Source: Mesorhizobium sp. (lineage in GTDB: Bacteria; Pseudomonadota; Alphaproteobacteria; Rhizobiales; Rhizobiaceae). Taken from it: 64,000 nucleotides of DNA. The number at the start of each line of letters is the position of its first letter. Position 1 is the stretch's first letter. The translations under genes were made by a program, and so were the position numbers. Below are positions 45,045-54,424 of this stretch, piece after piece. Below the pieces are notes generated by a model. That model was not told the DNA's origin. It was given only the letters and a program-made list of their open reading frames with translations, and made no database searches. Location: positions 85,680 to 149,679 of the forward strand of contig SAQE01000009.1 of NCBI GenBank assembly GCA_004020545.1, in the 5' to 3' direction.

Positions 45045-47264
45045 ATGAGCTACACCAATTTCACCCTCGACGTGGATGCCGACGGCATCGCGCTGGTCAC
45101 CTGGGACATGCCGGGCCGCTCGATGAACGTCTTCACCGAAGAGGCGATGCTTGAGCTCAACACCATTGTTGACAAGGTGGCCGGCGACGCCGCGATCAAG
45201 GGCGCGGTGATCACCTCCGGCAAGGACAGCTTTTCCGGCGGCGCCGATATCACCATGCTGCAGAAGATGCTCGCCACCTTCGCCGTCGACAAGGAGAAGG
45301 ACCTCGAGAAGGCGACCAAGGCGCTGTTCGACAATGCCGGCTATATGACCGGCCTGTTCCGCAAGATCGAGACCTCCGGCAAGCCGTGGGTGTCGGCGAT
45401 CAACGGCACCTGCATGGGCGGCGCCTTCGAAATGTCGCTCGCCTGCCACGGCCGCGTCGCCGCCGATTCCGACAAGGTGAAGATGGCGCTCCCCGAGGTG
45501 AAGATCGGCATCTTCCCCGGCGCCGGCGGCACCCAGCGCGTGCCGCGGCTGACCGACCAGCAGCAGGCGCTGCAGATGCTGACCACCGGCCAGACTCTGA
45601 CGCCGCAGAAGGCGAAGTCGATGGGCCTGATCCACGAGATTGCCGAGCCGAAGAAGCTCGTCGAGACCGCCAAGGCGATGATCAGGAACGGCCTGAAGCC
45701 GGTCGCGCCTTGGGACGAGAAGGGCTTCAAGCTGCCCGGCGGTCCGATCTATTCGGCGGCTGGGGCCAATCTCTGGCCGCCGGCCATCGCCATCCTGCGT
45801 CGCGAGACCTATGGCAACTATCCGGCCGCGGCCGCGATCCTGAAATGCGTCTATGAAGGCCTGCTCGTTCCCTTCGACACGGCGCTCAAGATCGAGCAGC
45901 GCTACTTCACCGAGATCATGCGGACCAAGGAGGCGGCGGCGATGATCCGCTCGCTGTTCGTGTCGCTGCAGGAGTTGAACAAGGGCGCCCGCCGCCCAGC
46001 CGGCATTCCGGACACCAAGTTCAAGAAGATCGGCGTCCTCGGCGCCGGCTTCATGGGCGCGGGGGTTGCCTATGTCACGGCCAAGGCCGGCATCCCGGTG
46101 GTGCTGCTCGACCGCGACATGGAATCGGCCGAGAAGGGCAAGGCGCATTCCGACAGCCTGATCTCGGACCAGGTGAAGAAGGGGCGCGCCAAGCCAGAGG
46201 AGAAGGACAAGCTGCTCTCGCTGATAACGCCGACGGCCGACTATGCCGACCTCGCCGGCTGCGACCTCGTCGTCGAGGCGGTATTCGAGGATTCGGCGGT
46301 CAAGAAGCTTGCCACCGAGAAGGCGGAAGCCGTGCTGAAGTCGTCGGCGATCTTCGCCTCCAACACCTCGACCATCCCGATCACCTCGCTGGCAAAGAAC
46401 TCGGCGCGGCCGAAGAATTTTGTCGGCATCCACTTCTTCTCGCCGGTCGACAAGATGATGCTGGTCGAGATCATCCTCGGCAAGAAGACCGGCGACAAGG
46501 CGTTGGCCGTCGCGATTGACTTCGTTCGCGCCATCAAGAAGACACCGATCGTCGTCAACGACACGCGCGGCTTCTACGTCAACCGCTGCGTGCTGCGCTA
46601 CATGTCGGAAGCCTACAAGATGCTGATCGAAGGCGTGCCGGCGGTGATGATCGAGAACGCCGCCAAGGCTGCCGGCATGCCCGTCGGGCCGCTGGCGCTG
46701 ACCGACGAGACGGCGATCGACCTTGCCCAGAAGATCATGAAGCAGACCATCAAGGATATCGGCGAGAAGGCCGTCGACCCGAAGCAGATGGCGCTGATCA
46801 ACACCATGGTCGACACGCATGGCCGCTTCGGCCGCAAGAACGGCAAAGGTTTCTACGACTATCCCGCCAAGCCGGCGAAGAAGAAGCTGTGGCCGGGCCT
46901 CAAGGATCTCTATCCGCAGCTCAAGCCGGAAAAGGTCGACTATGAGGAGCTGAAAGAGCGCTTGCTGGTCACCATCGCCCTGGAGGCGGTGCGCGTGATG
47001 GAAGAGGGCATCGTCACCGATCCTCGGGAGGCCGATGTCGGCTCGATCCTCGCCTTCGGCTTCGCCCCCTTCACCGGCGGCGCCCTCTCCTACATCGACG
47101 GCATCGGCGCCAAGCGTTTCGTCAAGATCGCCAAGGGCCTGCAGAAGAAATACGGGGCCGAGTTCAAGGCGCCCAAGCTGCTCATCGACATGGCCGAGAA
47201 GGGCGAGACCTTCTACCAGCGCTTCGACCCGTATGCGAAGGGCGAGGTGAAGAAAGCAGCCTGA
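45045..47264 (+). CDS. fadB: 3-hydroxyacyl-CoA dehydrogenase / enoyl-CoA hydratase, FadB-type
   Basis: Bifunctional beta-oxidation enzyme of 739 residues. The N-terminal crotonase domain (about 1-300) shows GGADITML and [15 protein letters not shown] with the oxyanion pocket; the dehydrogenase part starts with a Rossmann motif [14 protein letters not shown] (about 328) and contains [10 protein letters not shown] and GFYVNRC. With the thiolase upstream it would form the trifunctional complex. Last gene of the operon. Confidence 0.95.
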   Translation: MSYTNFTLDVDADGIALVTWDMPGRSMNVFTEEAMLELNTIVDKVAGDAAIKGAVITSGKDSFSGGADITMLQKMLATFAVDKEKDLEKATKALFDNAGYMTGLFRKIETSGKPWVSAINGTCMGGAFEMSLACHGRVAADSDKVKMALPEVKIGIFPGAGGTQRVPRLTDQQQALQMLTTGQTLTPQKAKSMGLIHEIAEPKKLVETAKAMIRNGLKPVAPWDEKGFKLPGGPIYSAAGANLWPPAIAILRRETYGNYPAAAAILKCVYEGLLVPFDTALKIEQRYFTEIMRTKEAAAMIRSLFVSLQELNKGARRPAGIPDTKFKKIGVLGAGFMGAGVAYVTAKAGIPVVLLDRDMESAEKGKAHSDSLISDQVKKGRAKPEEKDKLLSLITPTADYADLAGCDLVVEAVFEDSAVKKLATEKAEAVLKSSAIFASNTSTIPITSLAKNSARPKNFVGIHFFSPVDKMMLVEIILGKKTGDKALAVAIDFVRAIKKTPIVVNDTRGFYVNRCVLRYMSEAYKMLIEGVPAVMIENAAKAAGMPVGPLALTDETAIDLAQKIMKQTIKDIGEKAVDPKQMALINTMVDTHGRFGRKNGKGFYDYPAKPAKKKLWPGLKDLYPQLKPEKVDYEELKERLLVTIALEAVRVMEEGIVTDPREADVGSILAFGFAPFTGGALSYIDGIGAKRFVKIAKGLQKKYGAEFKAPKLLIDMAEKGETFYQRFDPYAKGEVKKAA

Positions 47265-47286
47265 CGCATGCACAAGATCAAGAGTG

Positions 47287-47330
47287 TTACAGCGTCCTTT
47301 GCGCGTCCAAGAGGACGCGCGGCGCTGTAA
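47287..47330. repeat. palindromic intergenic repeat, family D
   Basis: TTACAGCG...CGCTGTAA enclosing GCGCGTCC/GGACGCGC; the right end GCGCGGCGCTGTAATGT recurs at 55213-55229. It may end the beta-oxidation transcript and runs into the start codon of the following gene. Confidence 0.82.
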
Positions 47331-47872
47331 TGTATGTCTGGGGGCGCCTGGCGCGCACGATGGCCACGGCTTCGCGCCGTGGCCCCTATCTGATCGGCGG
47401 CGAAAGCAGGCTGGCCTTCCGCTGCCTGCCGACCGACATCGATTTCAACAGCCATCTCAACAACGCGCGCTATATGATGCTGGCCGATCTCGGCCGCATC
47501 GACATCTTCCTGCGCGCCGGCCTGATCGCGCTGGCGCGCCGAAACGGCTGGGCGCCGATGATCGGTGGGCTGCAGGTGGCCTATGTGCGCGAAATCAGGC
47601 TGTGGCGGCGTTTCGAGGTCGTGTCCTCCATCGAGACCTGGGAGGGCACCTCGGTCATCGGCAGGCACCGCTTCGTCCTCGACAATGGCGAGACGGCCGC
47701 GCTGATCTTGACCACCGGCGGCGTCTACGACCGGCGTGGCCGCCGCTTTCTCGGCATCGACGAGGTCGTGGCGGCACTTGGCCGTTCGGCGCAGCCGCGC
47801 CCGCCAACTGAGGTCGAGCGGGCGTTCATGGTCTCGCATCAGAATCTGCGCGAGCAGGCCAAGCGAGCCTGA
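47330..47872 (+). CDS. hotdog-fold acyl-CoA thioesterase family protein
   Basis: Protein of 180 residues of the 4HBT/thioesterase-like family. The conserved core [25 protein letters not shown], split here, is the HNNARY-type motif with Asp and Asn active-site residues; [17 protein letters not shown] and [12 protein letters not shown] follow the hotdog pattern. The first ATG (47330) starts inside the family D repeat; ATG at 47360 (MATASRRG) may be the true start. Placed after the beta-oxidation operon, it could recycle CoA, but substrate is unknown. Confidence 0.82.
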   Translation: MYVWGRLARTMATASRRGPYLIGGESRLAFRCLPTDIDFNSHLNNARYMMLADLGRIDIFLRAGLIALARRNGWAPMIGGLQVAYVREIRLWRRFEVVSSIETWEGTSVIGRHRFVLDNGETAALILTTGGVYDRRGRRFLGIDEVVAALGRSAQPRPPTEVERAFMVSHQNLREQAKRA

Positions 47873-47966
47873 TTGTCGGCGATCCGACGCTTCGCCAGTG
47901 GACAATCAACCAGCCGCGCGCTAGACAGCCTTGAGGCATTTTTTCCTGTTTCAAAGGAGAGCGAAC

Positions 47967-48605
47967 TTGCTCTCACACGATCGCGTCTGGGCCGCAATCG
48001 ACGCTCTTGCCGAGCGCTATTCGCTGTCCGCTTCAGGTCTCGCCAGGCGCGCGGGTCTCGATTCGACCGCCTTCAACAAATCCAAACGCCTGTCCTCCGA
48101 CGGCCGGCCGCGCTGGCCCTCGACCGAATCGCTGGCCAAGATCATCGAGGCCACCGGCGCCTCGCTGGATGAATTCACCGGGCTGGTCGAAGGTCGCAGC
48201 GGCTCCGCCGCGCCGCAGCGCACGGCCGTGCCGCTGCTTGGCTTTGCCCAGGCCGGTGCCGGCGGCTTCTTCGACGATGCCGGCTATCCCTCGGGGCAGG
48301 GCTGGGATCTGGTGGAGCTTCCGACGCGGGCGGCGGAAACATCCTATGCGCTGAAGGTCCAGGGCGATTCCATGCTGCCGCTCTACCGTAACGGCGACGT
48401 GCTGATCGTCGAGCCGGGGGCGCCGACGCGCAAGGGCGACCGCGTCGTCGTCAAGACCACCGCCGGCGAGGTCATGGCCAAGGTGCTCGATCGGCAGACC
48501 GCGAAGGCGATCGTGCTGGTCTCGCTCAATCCCGCTCACCCGGACCGCGACATTCCCATGCGCGATGTCGAATGGGTGGCGCGGATCGTCTGGGCCAGCC
48601 AGTAG
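47967..48605 (+). CDS. HTH regulator with S24/LexA-like peptidase domain
   Basis: Phage-repressor-like regulator, 212 residues. The N-terminal HTH (ALAERYSLSASGLARRAGLD then STAFNKSKR) is followed by an S24 domain with the serine in VQGDSMLPLYRNGD and the lysine near RVVVKTTAGEV, so self-cleavage is possible. AAAGGAGA lies 5 bp before TTG 47967, chosen over ATG 47931, which lacks a binding site. It seems a resident chromosomal gene; no phage genes are near. The next gene starts 10 bp on. Confidence 0.85.
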   Translation: MLSHDRVWAAIDALAERYSLSASGLARRAGLDSTAFNKSKRLSSDGRPRWPSTESLAKIIEATGASLDEFTGLVEGRSGSAAPQRTAVPLLGFAQAGAGGFFDDAGYPSGQGWDLVELPTRAAETSYALKVQGDSMLPLYRNGDVLIVEPGAPTRKGDRVVVKTTAGEVMAKVLDRQTAKAIVLVSLNPAHPDRDIPMRDVEWVARIVWASQ

Positions 48606-48615
48606 GTCCGGGCTG

Positions 48616-49488
48616 GTGCGGATCCCCCATCTTGCCCTCGCGCTTGTGGCGGTTCCGGCAATGGCGGCGATGGTCGTCGCCGGAGGCCGCTCGCTGAAAG
48701 GCAGCGAAAGCGTCGTCACGGTCGACCAGATCGATCCGGCCGCCGAAGCGATTCCGGGGCAAGGCACCGAAGCGGCGCCCGAGGAATCGGCCACCTCAGC
48801 CATTCTGGCACCAGCCGCTCCGCAGCCGCCGAACCTGGCGGCGCATTCACGGGCGATCGATCCCGAGGTGGTGGCGCCGCCCGATTTGACCGACGAGGCG
48901 CTCGAGCGGGTCGAACCACGCGCGCCGCTCAGCGATCTGGCGCTGGCCGGCCCGCCCAAGCCGCCCAAGCTGAAAATGCCTGACGATTGGAACGGCACCA
49001 AGCTGTTCCAGCCGGTCGCCACCGCCGCCGGCCTCATCGAGTCGAAAGGCTATGCCGTTGCCGTGTCTGGTATCGACGCCGTGAAGCCGGACGAAACCTG
49101 CGGCGACGAAGGCAAATCCTGGGCCTGCGGCGCGCGCGCCAGGACGGCATTCCGCGCCTTCCTGCGCGGGCGGACCGTGGTCTGCACGGTGCCGCCGGAA
49201 GGCGGCCGCGACACGATCACGGCCGAATGCCGCGTCGGCAACAAGGATGTCGGCGAGTGGCTGGCGAAAAACGGCTGGGCCCGCGCCGCGCAAGGTGGTC
49301 CCTATGTCGAGGCGGGCGACAAGGCGCGCGCGGCGAGGAAGGGTATCTTCGGCGCGCCGCCGAAACTCGGCGGCCTGCCGGCGCTCCCGGCCGCTACAGC
49401 CCCGGCGCCCGCCGCGCCGAATTCCATCCTGCCGGCGGAAGACGGGGCCGTTACGCCGCCAACTGACCAGCCAGCGCCCGCTCAATGA
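48616..49488 (+). CDS. exported thermonuclease-like protein
   Basis: Protein of 290 residues with an N-terminal hydrophobic segment ([19 protein letters not shown]), a Pro/Ala-rich region, and a C-terminal staphylococcal-nuclease-like domain (about 140-255): [41 protein letters not shown]. The canonical Arg/Glu catalytic set is not all recognisable, so it may be inactive. Start at GTG 48616. Its 3' end overlaps the convergent lysS gene by 38 bp. Confidence 0.7.
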   Translation: MRIPHLALALVAVPAMAAMVVAGGRSLKGSESVVTVDQIDPAAEAIPGQGTEAAPEESATSAILAPAAPQPPNLAAHSRAIDPEVVAPPDLTDEALERVEPRAPLSDLALAGPPKPPKLKMPDDWNGTKLFQPVATAAGLIESKGYAVAVSGIDAVKPDETCGDEGKSWACGARARTAFRAFLRGRTVVCTVPPEGGRDTITAECRVGNKDVGEWLAKNGWARAAQGGPYVEAGDKARAARKGIFGAPPKLGGLPALPAATAPAPAAPNSILPAEDGAVTPPTDQPAPAQ

Positions 49489-51100
49489 GCGCGCGCGTCT
49501 CGGCGATGCCGTAGAGCGCCGCGAAGGAGCCGAAGCGCGGTCCGCGTTCCTGCCCGATCAGCACCTGGTAGATCATCTGGAAGAAGGCGACCGACACGCC
49601 GGGGCCGCCTTCCGGGCTCTGCTTGGAATGGTCCTGATAGCGCTCGATCCGCCGCGCCACGTTGAGCGCCGCGTTCTGGATCGCCTCGCCGTCCGCGCCT
49701 TGCGGGAGCGCGCCGAGCGCCTCTGACAACTTCGCCAGCGCCTCGCGCTCCACGTCGTCGGCGGCGCGATAGACCTTGGTCGGCTTTACGAAGTCATCGA
49801 AGTAGCGGATCGCATAGCCGGTCAGCCGGTCGAGCTCCGGATGCGTCTTCGGCGTCACGCCGGGGGCATGGCGCGAGATGAAGCCCCACAGCACCGCCTT
49901 GTCGTGCGCGTTGGAAGCGCTCACCAGATTGAGCAGCAGCGCGAACGGCACCGGCAGGTCGATCGCCGGCGGGTTGCCGTCATGCATGTGCCAGACCGGG
50001 TTGCCGAGCCGTTCCTTCCAGTCCTGCCGCGGATAGGCGGACAGGAAGGCGTAGTATTCGTCGACCGCTTTCGGGATGACGTCGAAATAGAGCTTCTTGG
50101 CCTGCCTCGGCCGCTGGTACATGTAGAGGCCGAGGCTCTCCGTCGGCGCGTAGGTCAGCCACTCGTCGATGGTGAGACCGTTGCCCTTCGACTTCGAGAT
50201 CTTCTGGCCGTTCTCGTCGAGGAACAACTCGTAGACGAAATGCTCGGGCGCGCGGCCGCCAAGGATGTTGCAGATGCGGTCGTAGATCGCCGCATTGGTC
50301 TGGTGGTCCTTGCCGAACATCTCGAAATCGACGCCGAGGGCTGCCCAGCGCATGCCGAAATCCGGCTTCCACTGCAGCTTCACCTTGCCGCCGGTGACCG
50401 GCAGCGTGGTCTCGGAGCCTTCGTCGTCGAAGGTGATCGTGCCGGCCTTGGCATCGACATGCTTCATCGGCACGTAGAGCACGCGTCCGCTCTTCGGCGA
50501 GATCGGCAGGAACGGGCTGTAGGTCGCCTGACGCTCCGGCCCAAGCGTCGGCAGCATCACCGCCATGATCTCGTCATAGCGCTCGGCGGCGCGCAGCAGC
50601 ACTTCGTCGAAGCGGCCGGCCTTGTAATACTGGGTCGCGCTGGCGAATTCGTAGTCGAAGCCGAACGTGTCGAGGAAGCGGCAAAGCATCGCGTTGTTGT
50701 GGTCGGCAAAGCTCGCATAGTCGCCGCCGAATGGATTGGGCACGGCGGTCAGCGGCTTGTGCAGATAGGGCTCGAGCGCTGCGCGATCCGGCACGTTGTC
50801 GGGGATCTTGCGCATCCCGTCCATGTCGTCGGAGAAGCAGAGCAGCTTGGTCTTGACCTTGTCACCGGTCAGCACCCGGAAGGCGTGCCGCACCATCGTG
50901 GTGCGCGCCACCTCGCCGAAGGTGCCGATATGCGGCAGGCCGGACGGGCCGTAGCCGGTTTCGAACAGGACGGTCTCGGGGAAGTCCTTGTCCTTGTAGC
51001 GCGCAATGATCTTCTTGGCTTCCTCGAACGGCCACGCCTTGCTTTCGGCGATGGCCGCAAGCATCTCGGGATTGAGATCGATGATGTTTGATCCCGTCAT
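49451..51100 (-). CDS. lysS: lysyl-tRNA synthetase, class I
   Basis: Charges tRNA-Lys; class I LysRS as found in many alphaproteobacteria and archaea, unrelated to the class II LysRS of E. coli. In 549 residues the HIGH-like motif is [10 protein letters not shown] and the KMSKS motif is [10 protein letters not shown]. Start at ATG 51100 ([14 protein letters not shown]); a 16-codon extension was rejected. Confidence 0.96.
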   Translation of the reverse strand: MTGSNIIDLNPEMLAAIAESKAWPFEEAKKIIARYKDKDFPETVLFETGYGPSGLPHIGTFGEVARTTMVRHAFRVLTGDKVKTKLLCFSDDMDGMRKIPDNVPDRAALEPYLHKPLTAVPNPFGGDYASFADHNNAMLCRFLDTFGFDYEFASATQYYKAGRFDEVLLRAAERYDEIMAVMLPTLGPERQATYSPFLPISPKSGRVLYVPMKHVDAKAGTITFDDEGSETTLPVTGGKVKLQWKPDFGMRWAALGVDFEMFGKDHQTNAAIYDRICNILGGRAPEHFVYELFLDENGQKISKSKGNGLTIDEWLTYAPTESLGLYMYQRPRQAKKLYFDVIPKAVDEYYAFLSAYPRQDWKERLGNPVWHMHDGNPPAIDLPVPFALLLNLVSASNAHDKAVLWGFISRHAPGVTPKTHPELDRLTGYAIRYFDDFVKPTKVYRAADDVEREALAKLSEALGALPQGADGEAIQNAALNVARRIERYQDHSKQSPEGGPGVSVAFFQMIYQVLIGQERGPRFGSFAALYGIAETRALIERALAGQLAA

Positions 51101-51257
51101 GTCACTTTCCAGCTCATGTGCCGGCTTGGCGGCACCAAAGATTTTCAAACCGGTCTCTAGGCGCGACGGGCCGGAGCGTCAACGATTTGCGGCGGTTTTC
51201 CTTGCGGCGCCACAACGGGGTCCCTACGTTGAGGACACCAAAATCGAGGAGTTTTGA

Positions 51258-51671
51258 ATGCGTTCACTGACGCCGCACGAAGCCATGATCTACCTGATGG
51301 TCATCACCTCGGCCTCCGACCGCGACATGACCGATGTCGAGTTGGCGCGGATCGGCGACGTCGTCCGCTCGTGGCCGGTGTTCGTCGATTTCAACCAGGA
51401 CAGGCTGATTGCGGTAGCGCAGGAATGTCAGAAGGCCTTGCATGACAAGGGCGGGCTGGAGGGCGTGCTCGCGCGTGTTGCCGACACACTGCCGGAGCGG
51501 TTGCGTGACACCGCCTATGCAGCCGCTTTCGAGGTGGCGGCGGTCGACCTCGAAATGCGCATGGAGGAGGTGCGGGTGCTGCAGCTCATCCGCCTCAAGC
51601 TCGACCTCGACACATTGACCGTCGCCGCGATCGCACGTGCCGCCAAGGCGCGCCTGCGCACGCTGACCTAA
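51258..51671 (+). CDS. TerB-like tellurite-resistance-type protein
   Basis: Small soluble helical protein of 137 residues with a TerB-like fold: MRSLTPHEAMIYLMVITSAS, DRDMTDVELARI, and the C-terminal DLEMRMEEVRVLQLIR helix with acidic residues typical of the family. GAGGAG-type binding site (GAGGAGTTTTGA) overlaps the approach to ATG 51258. It overlaps the convergent binding-protein gene by 4 bp. No other ter genes nearby, so resistance function should not be assumed. Confidence 0.8.
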   Translation: MRSLTPHEAMIYLMVITSASDRDMTDVELARIGDVVRSWPVFVDFNQDRLIAVAQECQKALHDKGGLEGVLARVADTLPERLRDTAYAAAFEVAAVDLEMRMEEVRVLQLIRLKLDLDTLTVAAIARAAKARLRTLT

Positions 51672-52540
51672 AAGAAGCTTACCGGGAAATAGCGCAGGTA
51701 AAACTCGGCGAAGGTGCCTTTGATCGAGATTTCCTGCAGCGCATAGTCGAACGCTGCCGCCAGCGCCGGATCGCCCGCCCTGGTGGCGATCGCCATGCCG
51801 GAGCCCAGATATTCCGGCGCCAGATAGGGACCGCCGGCAAAGCGGCAGCAGCCGGCGGCGTCCGAGCCGCCGAGCCAGAAGGCAAAGCGCATGCCGTCGC
51901 CGAAGGCGGCATCGATCTTGCCGGCCTTGAGGTCGGCGTAGAGGTCCTCGGGCTTGTTGAAGGGCACCACCTGCACCGTGCTGAAATAGTCGCGCAGCAT
52001 CTTCTCATGCGCCGAGCCTGCCATGACGCCGACCCGCTTGCTGCGTAATTTGTCGAGGATCGGCTCGGTGAAGGCCTTGGCCTTCGGCATGATGAAGCGC
52101 GCCGGAAACTGCAGGTACGAACGCGAGAAGGCATATTTCTCGCGGCTTTCCGGCGTCGCCGCGATGCCGGCGATGATCGCCTCGCCTTCGCCCTTCTGCA
52201 GCGCGCCTTCCAACTCGTTCCAGGGCAGCGCCTGGATCTGACATTTCTCGACGATGCCGAGTTCCGCGCAGATCGCCCGCGCCAGGTCGATATGGAAGCC
52301 CGACAGCCGGCCGGCGCCGTCGAGGAAGTTGAACGGCGGAAAATCGGTGGTGGTGAGGAATCTCAGTCGCGGCAGCGCGGAAAGGTCGGGCTTGGGCAGT
52401 CGCTCCTTGGCGTCCCACAGCACCGGCACCTTCGGCTCAGCGGCCTGAGTCGCGCCGGTAAGCGGCGGCGCCCCGATCAGCGCCGAGATCAGGGCCAGAA
52501 ATATCCACCGGAAAGTCACGATAAGGTTCCGCCCAGTCAT
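51668..52540 (-). CDS. amino-acid-type ABC transporter substrate-binding protein (family 3)
   Basis: Periplasmic binding protein of 290 residues: signal peptide (FRWIFLALISALIGAPPLTG), then the SBP_bac_3 fold with RFLTTTDFPPFNFLDGAG and GFHIDLARAICAELG, split here, and AIIAGIAATPESREKYAFS. The start is ATG 52540; the 61-codon extension lacks a signal. No permease or ATPase gene adjoins. Polar amino acid binding is the family default and is not proved. Confidence 0.85.
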   Translation of the reverse strand: MTGRNLIVTFRWIFLALISALIGAPPLTGATQAAEPKVPVLWDAKERLPKPDLSALPRLRFLTTTDFPPFNFLDGAGRLSGFHIDLARAICAELGIVEKCQIQALPWNELEGALQKGEGEAIIAGIAATPESREKYAFSRSYLQFPARFIMPKAKAFTEPILDKLRSKRVGVMAGSAHEKMLRDYFSTVQVVPFNKPEDLYADLKAGKIDAAFGDGMRFAFWLGGSDAAGCCRFAGGPYLAPEYLGSGMAIATRAGDPALAAAFDYALQEISIKGTFAEFYLRYFPVSFF

Positions 52541-52769
52541 GTCCCTTGGCTTTTCGTACGAAAACAGTGCAGGCACAACGGTTTTTGATTTCAAACGGGC
52601 GAATTCGGCGTATGGTTTAGCACATCTGCAAGTGGCAGCGCGCGCGCCGGCAACGGAGGAGGTCACCGGCGTCACGAAAAAGCTTGCGATGCGGGGGTTG
52701 ATGGCGAAGGGTGGTTCGGGCATCTACCGTCGGTCATGAAGCAAAAAGCAACATGGGGTAGATGTTGCG

Positions 52770-53501
52770 ATGAGCATGTTCGATAGAACTCTGGAATACA
52801 TAGACCAATTGCAGCACGCCAACACTGCCGCGGCGGTGTGCGAGCGGCTGCTCGGCGTCACCTCGAATTTCGGGCTGACGGCGCTGATGGCCGGAACCGT
52901 GCCGCAGCCCGGCACGCCGCGCGGCCAGCAGAAGGACCACGTGCTGCTTTGCGACTGGCCGGGCGAGTGGCTGGAGCGCTATGTGGCGCGCAACTATGTC
53001 GACCATGATCCGGTCGTCAGCCACATGAAGCAATTGCAGGCGCCGTTCCAGTGGCGGGAGGCCTCGCAGGCCATCGTCATCGACAAGAGCAGCGACGAGG
53101 TCATGGGCGACGCCCGCGAGTTCAAGCTGCGCGACGGTCTCGCCTTCCCGTTGGTCACGCTCGACGGCCAGATCGTCATGGTCTCGTTGGGCGGCGAGTC
53201 CGTCGAGCTGTCGGAGGCCGAGTTCGGGATGGTCTCGCTGGTGTCGACCTACGCCGTCGGCCGCGCCATGCAGCTTCATACGATGGCCGGCAAGGTCATA
53301 GATCACATAGAATTGACGCCGCGCGAGCGCGAATGCCTGCAATGGGCCGCGGTCGGCAAGTCCGAGTGGGAAATCTCGCAGATCCTCGGCATCTCGGAGC
53401 ACACCTCCGAGAAACACCTTCTTAACGCCAAAAGCAAACTCGGCGCCGCCAATCGCGTGCAAGCTGTCGCCGAGGCGATTAGGCGTGGCTATATTAGCTA
53501 G
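52770..53501 (+). CDS. LuxR-family acyl-homoserine-lactone-responsive regulator
   Basis: Quorum-sensing regulator of 243 residues. The autoinducer-binding domain has the conserved Trp and Tyr (EWLERYVARNY), Asp-Pro (VDHDPVV) and Trp (PFQWREA); the HTH is LTPRERECLQWAAVGKSEWE and ISQILGISEHTSEKHL. It is directly upstream of the luxI-type gene in the same direction, so the pair is a standard luxR-luxI circuit. The last 28 codons are part of a tandem duplication that continues into the intergenic region. Confidence 0.93.
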   Translation: MSMFDRTLEYIDQLQHANTAAAVCERLLGVTSNFGLTALMAGTVPQPGTPRGQQKDHVLLCDWPGEWLERYVARNYVDHDPVVSHMKQLQAPFQWREASQAIVIDKSSDEVMGDAREFKLRDGLAFPLVTLDGQIVMVSLGGESVELSEAEFGMVSLVSTYAVGRAMQLHTMAGKVIDHIELTPRERECLQWAAVGKSEWEISQILGISEHTSEKHLLNAKSKLGAANRVQAVAEAIRRGYIS

Positions 53502-53596
53502 GTCGGCCGTTTCGGCCTGGAAATTCTTGCCTGCGCCAACACGCAGCATTTTCGGGAAAGGCCGGCCGTATCTCCTTCCGGGAGACGGCTAATGCT
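53418..53596 (+). repeat. tandem duplication, copy A (luxR 3' end plus luxI leader)
   Basis: Starts TTCTTAACGCC inside luxR and runs through the luxR stop to GAGACGGCTAATGCTT. Copy B (53597-53780) repeats it with substitutions and small indels; offset is 179 bp at the left and about 183 bp at the right. Copy A ends with a duplicate of the luxI ribosome binding site and start, followed after two codons by TAA. Confidence 0.92.
53530..53545. promoter_or_regulatory. candidate lux-type operator, copy A
   Basis: CTGCGCCAACACGCAG: 5-bp arms CTGCG/CGCAG with a 6-bp centre, in the luxR-luxI spacer. Equivalent position in copy B is also a dyad of different sequence. Confidence 0.5.
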
Positions 53597-53780
53597 TTCT
53601 TAACGCAAAAGCAAACTCGGCGCCGCCAACGGGTCCAAGCTGTCGCGGACGCCATTAGGCGAGGCTATATTAGCCAGGTCGGCCGTGCTGGCCTAGAAAT
53701 TCTTGCCTACGCGATCGCGTAATATTTTCGGGAAAGCCCGGCCGTATCTTCCTCTTAAGCCCAGGAGACGGCTAATGCTT
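53597..53780 (+). repeat. tandem duplication, copy B (luxR 3' remnant plus luxI leader)
   Basis: Repeats AAAAGCAAACTCGGCGCCGCC, GGCTATATTAGC, AAATTCTTGCC and TTTTCGGGAAAG in the order of copy A (motifs quoted separately). The luxR-like codons carry a one-base deletion near 53606, so they no longer code in the luxR frame. It ends in the functional luxI ribosome binding site and start codon. Confidence 0.92.
53708..53721. promoter_or_regulatory. candidate lux-type operator, copy B
   Basis: TACGCGATCGCGTA, a perfect 14-bp palindrome 54 bp upstream of the luxI start, at the place matching the dyad of copy A. A G-C pair in copy A (positions 3 and 14 of the 16-bp site) is an A-T pair here, a compensatory change. 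Confidence 0.6.
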
Positions 53781-54413
53781 TTTTCCCTTACCACTCAGGA
53801 ATTGATGGAGCGTCCCGACCTTTGGGAAGCGGTCCATCGCCTGCGCCACAGGATCTTCGTCGAGGAGATGGGATGGACCGATCTCGATCGCCCGGACGGT
53901 CTCGAGATCGACCAGTTCGACCATGAGGAGGCCGAACATCACCTCGTCATCCGCAACGGTGAGCTCGCCGGCTACCAGCGCATGCTGCCGACGACGCGGG
54001 CGCATCTTCTGACCGACGTCCTGTCGGATCTCTATGAGGGGACGCCCCCGTCGGGGCCAAATGTCTGGGAGCTTACCCGCTATGCCGTGGCGCCAGGCTT
54101 TCGCGACGGGAAGCGCGGGGTTTCGACGGTCGGCACCGAGCTGATCGCCGGCTTCGTCGAATGGGGCCTCAAGCGCGGCGTCAACCAGGTCATCATCGAA
54201 TTCGAACCGATGTGGGTGCTGCGGGCGCTGCAGCTGCACTTCCTGGCGACGCCGCTCGGCTATCAGCGCACCTATGGCAACCAGCAGGTCGTGGCGACGC
54301 TGCTCACCTTCACCGAGCACACGCTGAATGTGGTGCGCCAGCGCCGCAATCACTTCCTGCCGGTGCTGAACAGGGGCTATCCCGGCCAGCTCGGCTTGCG
54401 GCAGGCTTCGTGA
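53775..54413 (+). CDS. acyl-homoserine-lactone synthase, LuxI family
   Basis: Makes N-acyl-homoserine lactone from S-adenosylmethionine and acyl-ACP or acyl-CoA. The 212 residues carry the LuxI invariant pattern: Arg and Phe in RLRHRIFVEEMGW, acidic EIDQFD, Arg in YQRMLPT, and ELTRYAV. AGGAGACGGCTA precedes ATG 53775. The crotonase gene begins 12 bp after its stop, implying joint expression. Acyl chain length cannot be predicted. Confidence 0.95.
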   Translation: MLFSLTTQELMERPDLWEAVHRLRHRIFVEEMGWTDLDRPDGLEIDQFDHEEAEHHLVIRNGELAGYQRMLPTTRAHLLTDVLSDLYEGTPPSGPNVWELTRYAVAPGFRDGKRGVSTVGTELIAGFVEWGLKRGVNQVIIEFEPMWVLRALQLHFLATPLGYQRTYGNQQVVATLLTFTEHTLNVVRQRRNHFLPVLNRGYPGQLGLRQAS

Positions 54414-54424
54414 TGGAGGGGGTC

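Noticed and set aside
44826-47273. Long antisense frame opposite fadB
   Set aside because: Shadow of FadB coding; no recognisable domain and no ribosome binding site.
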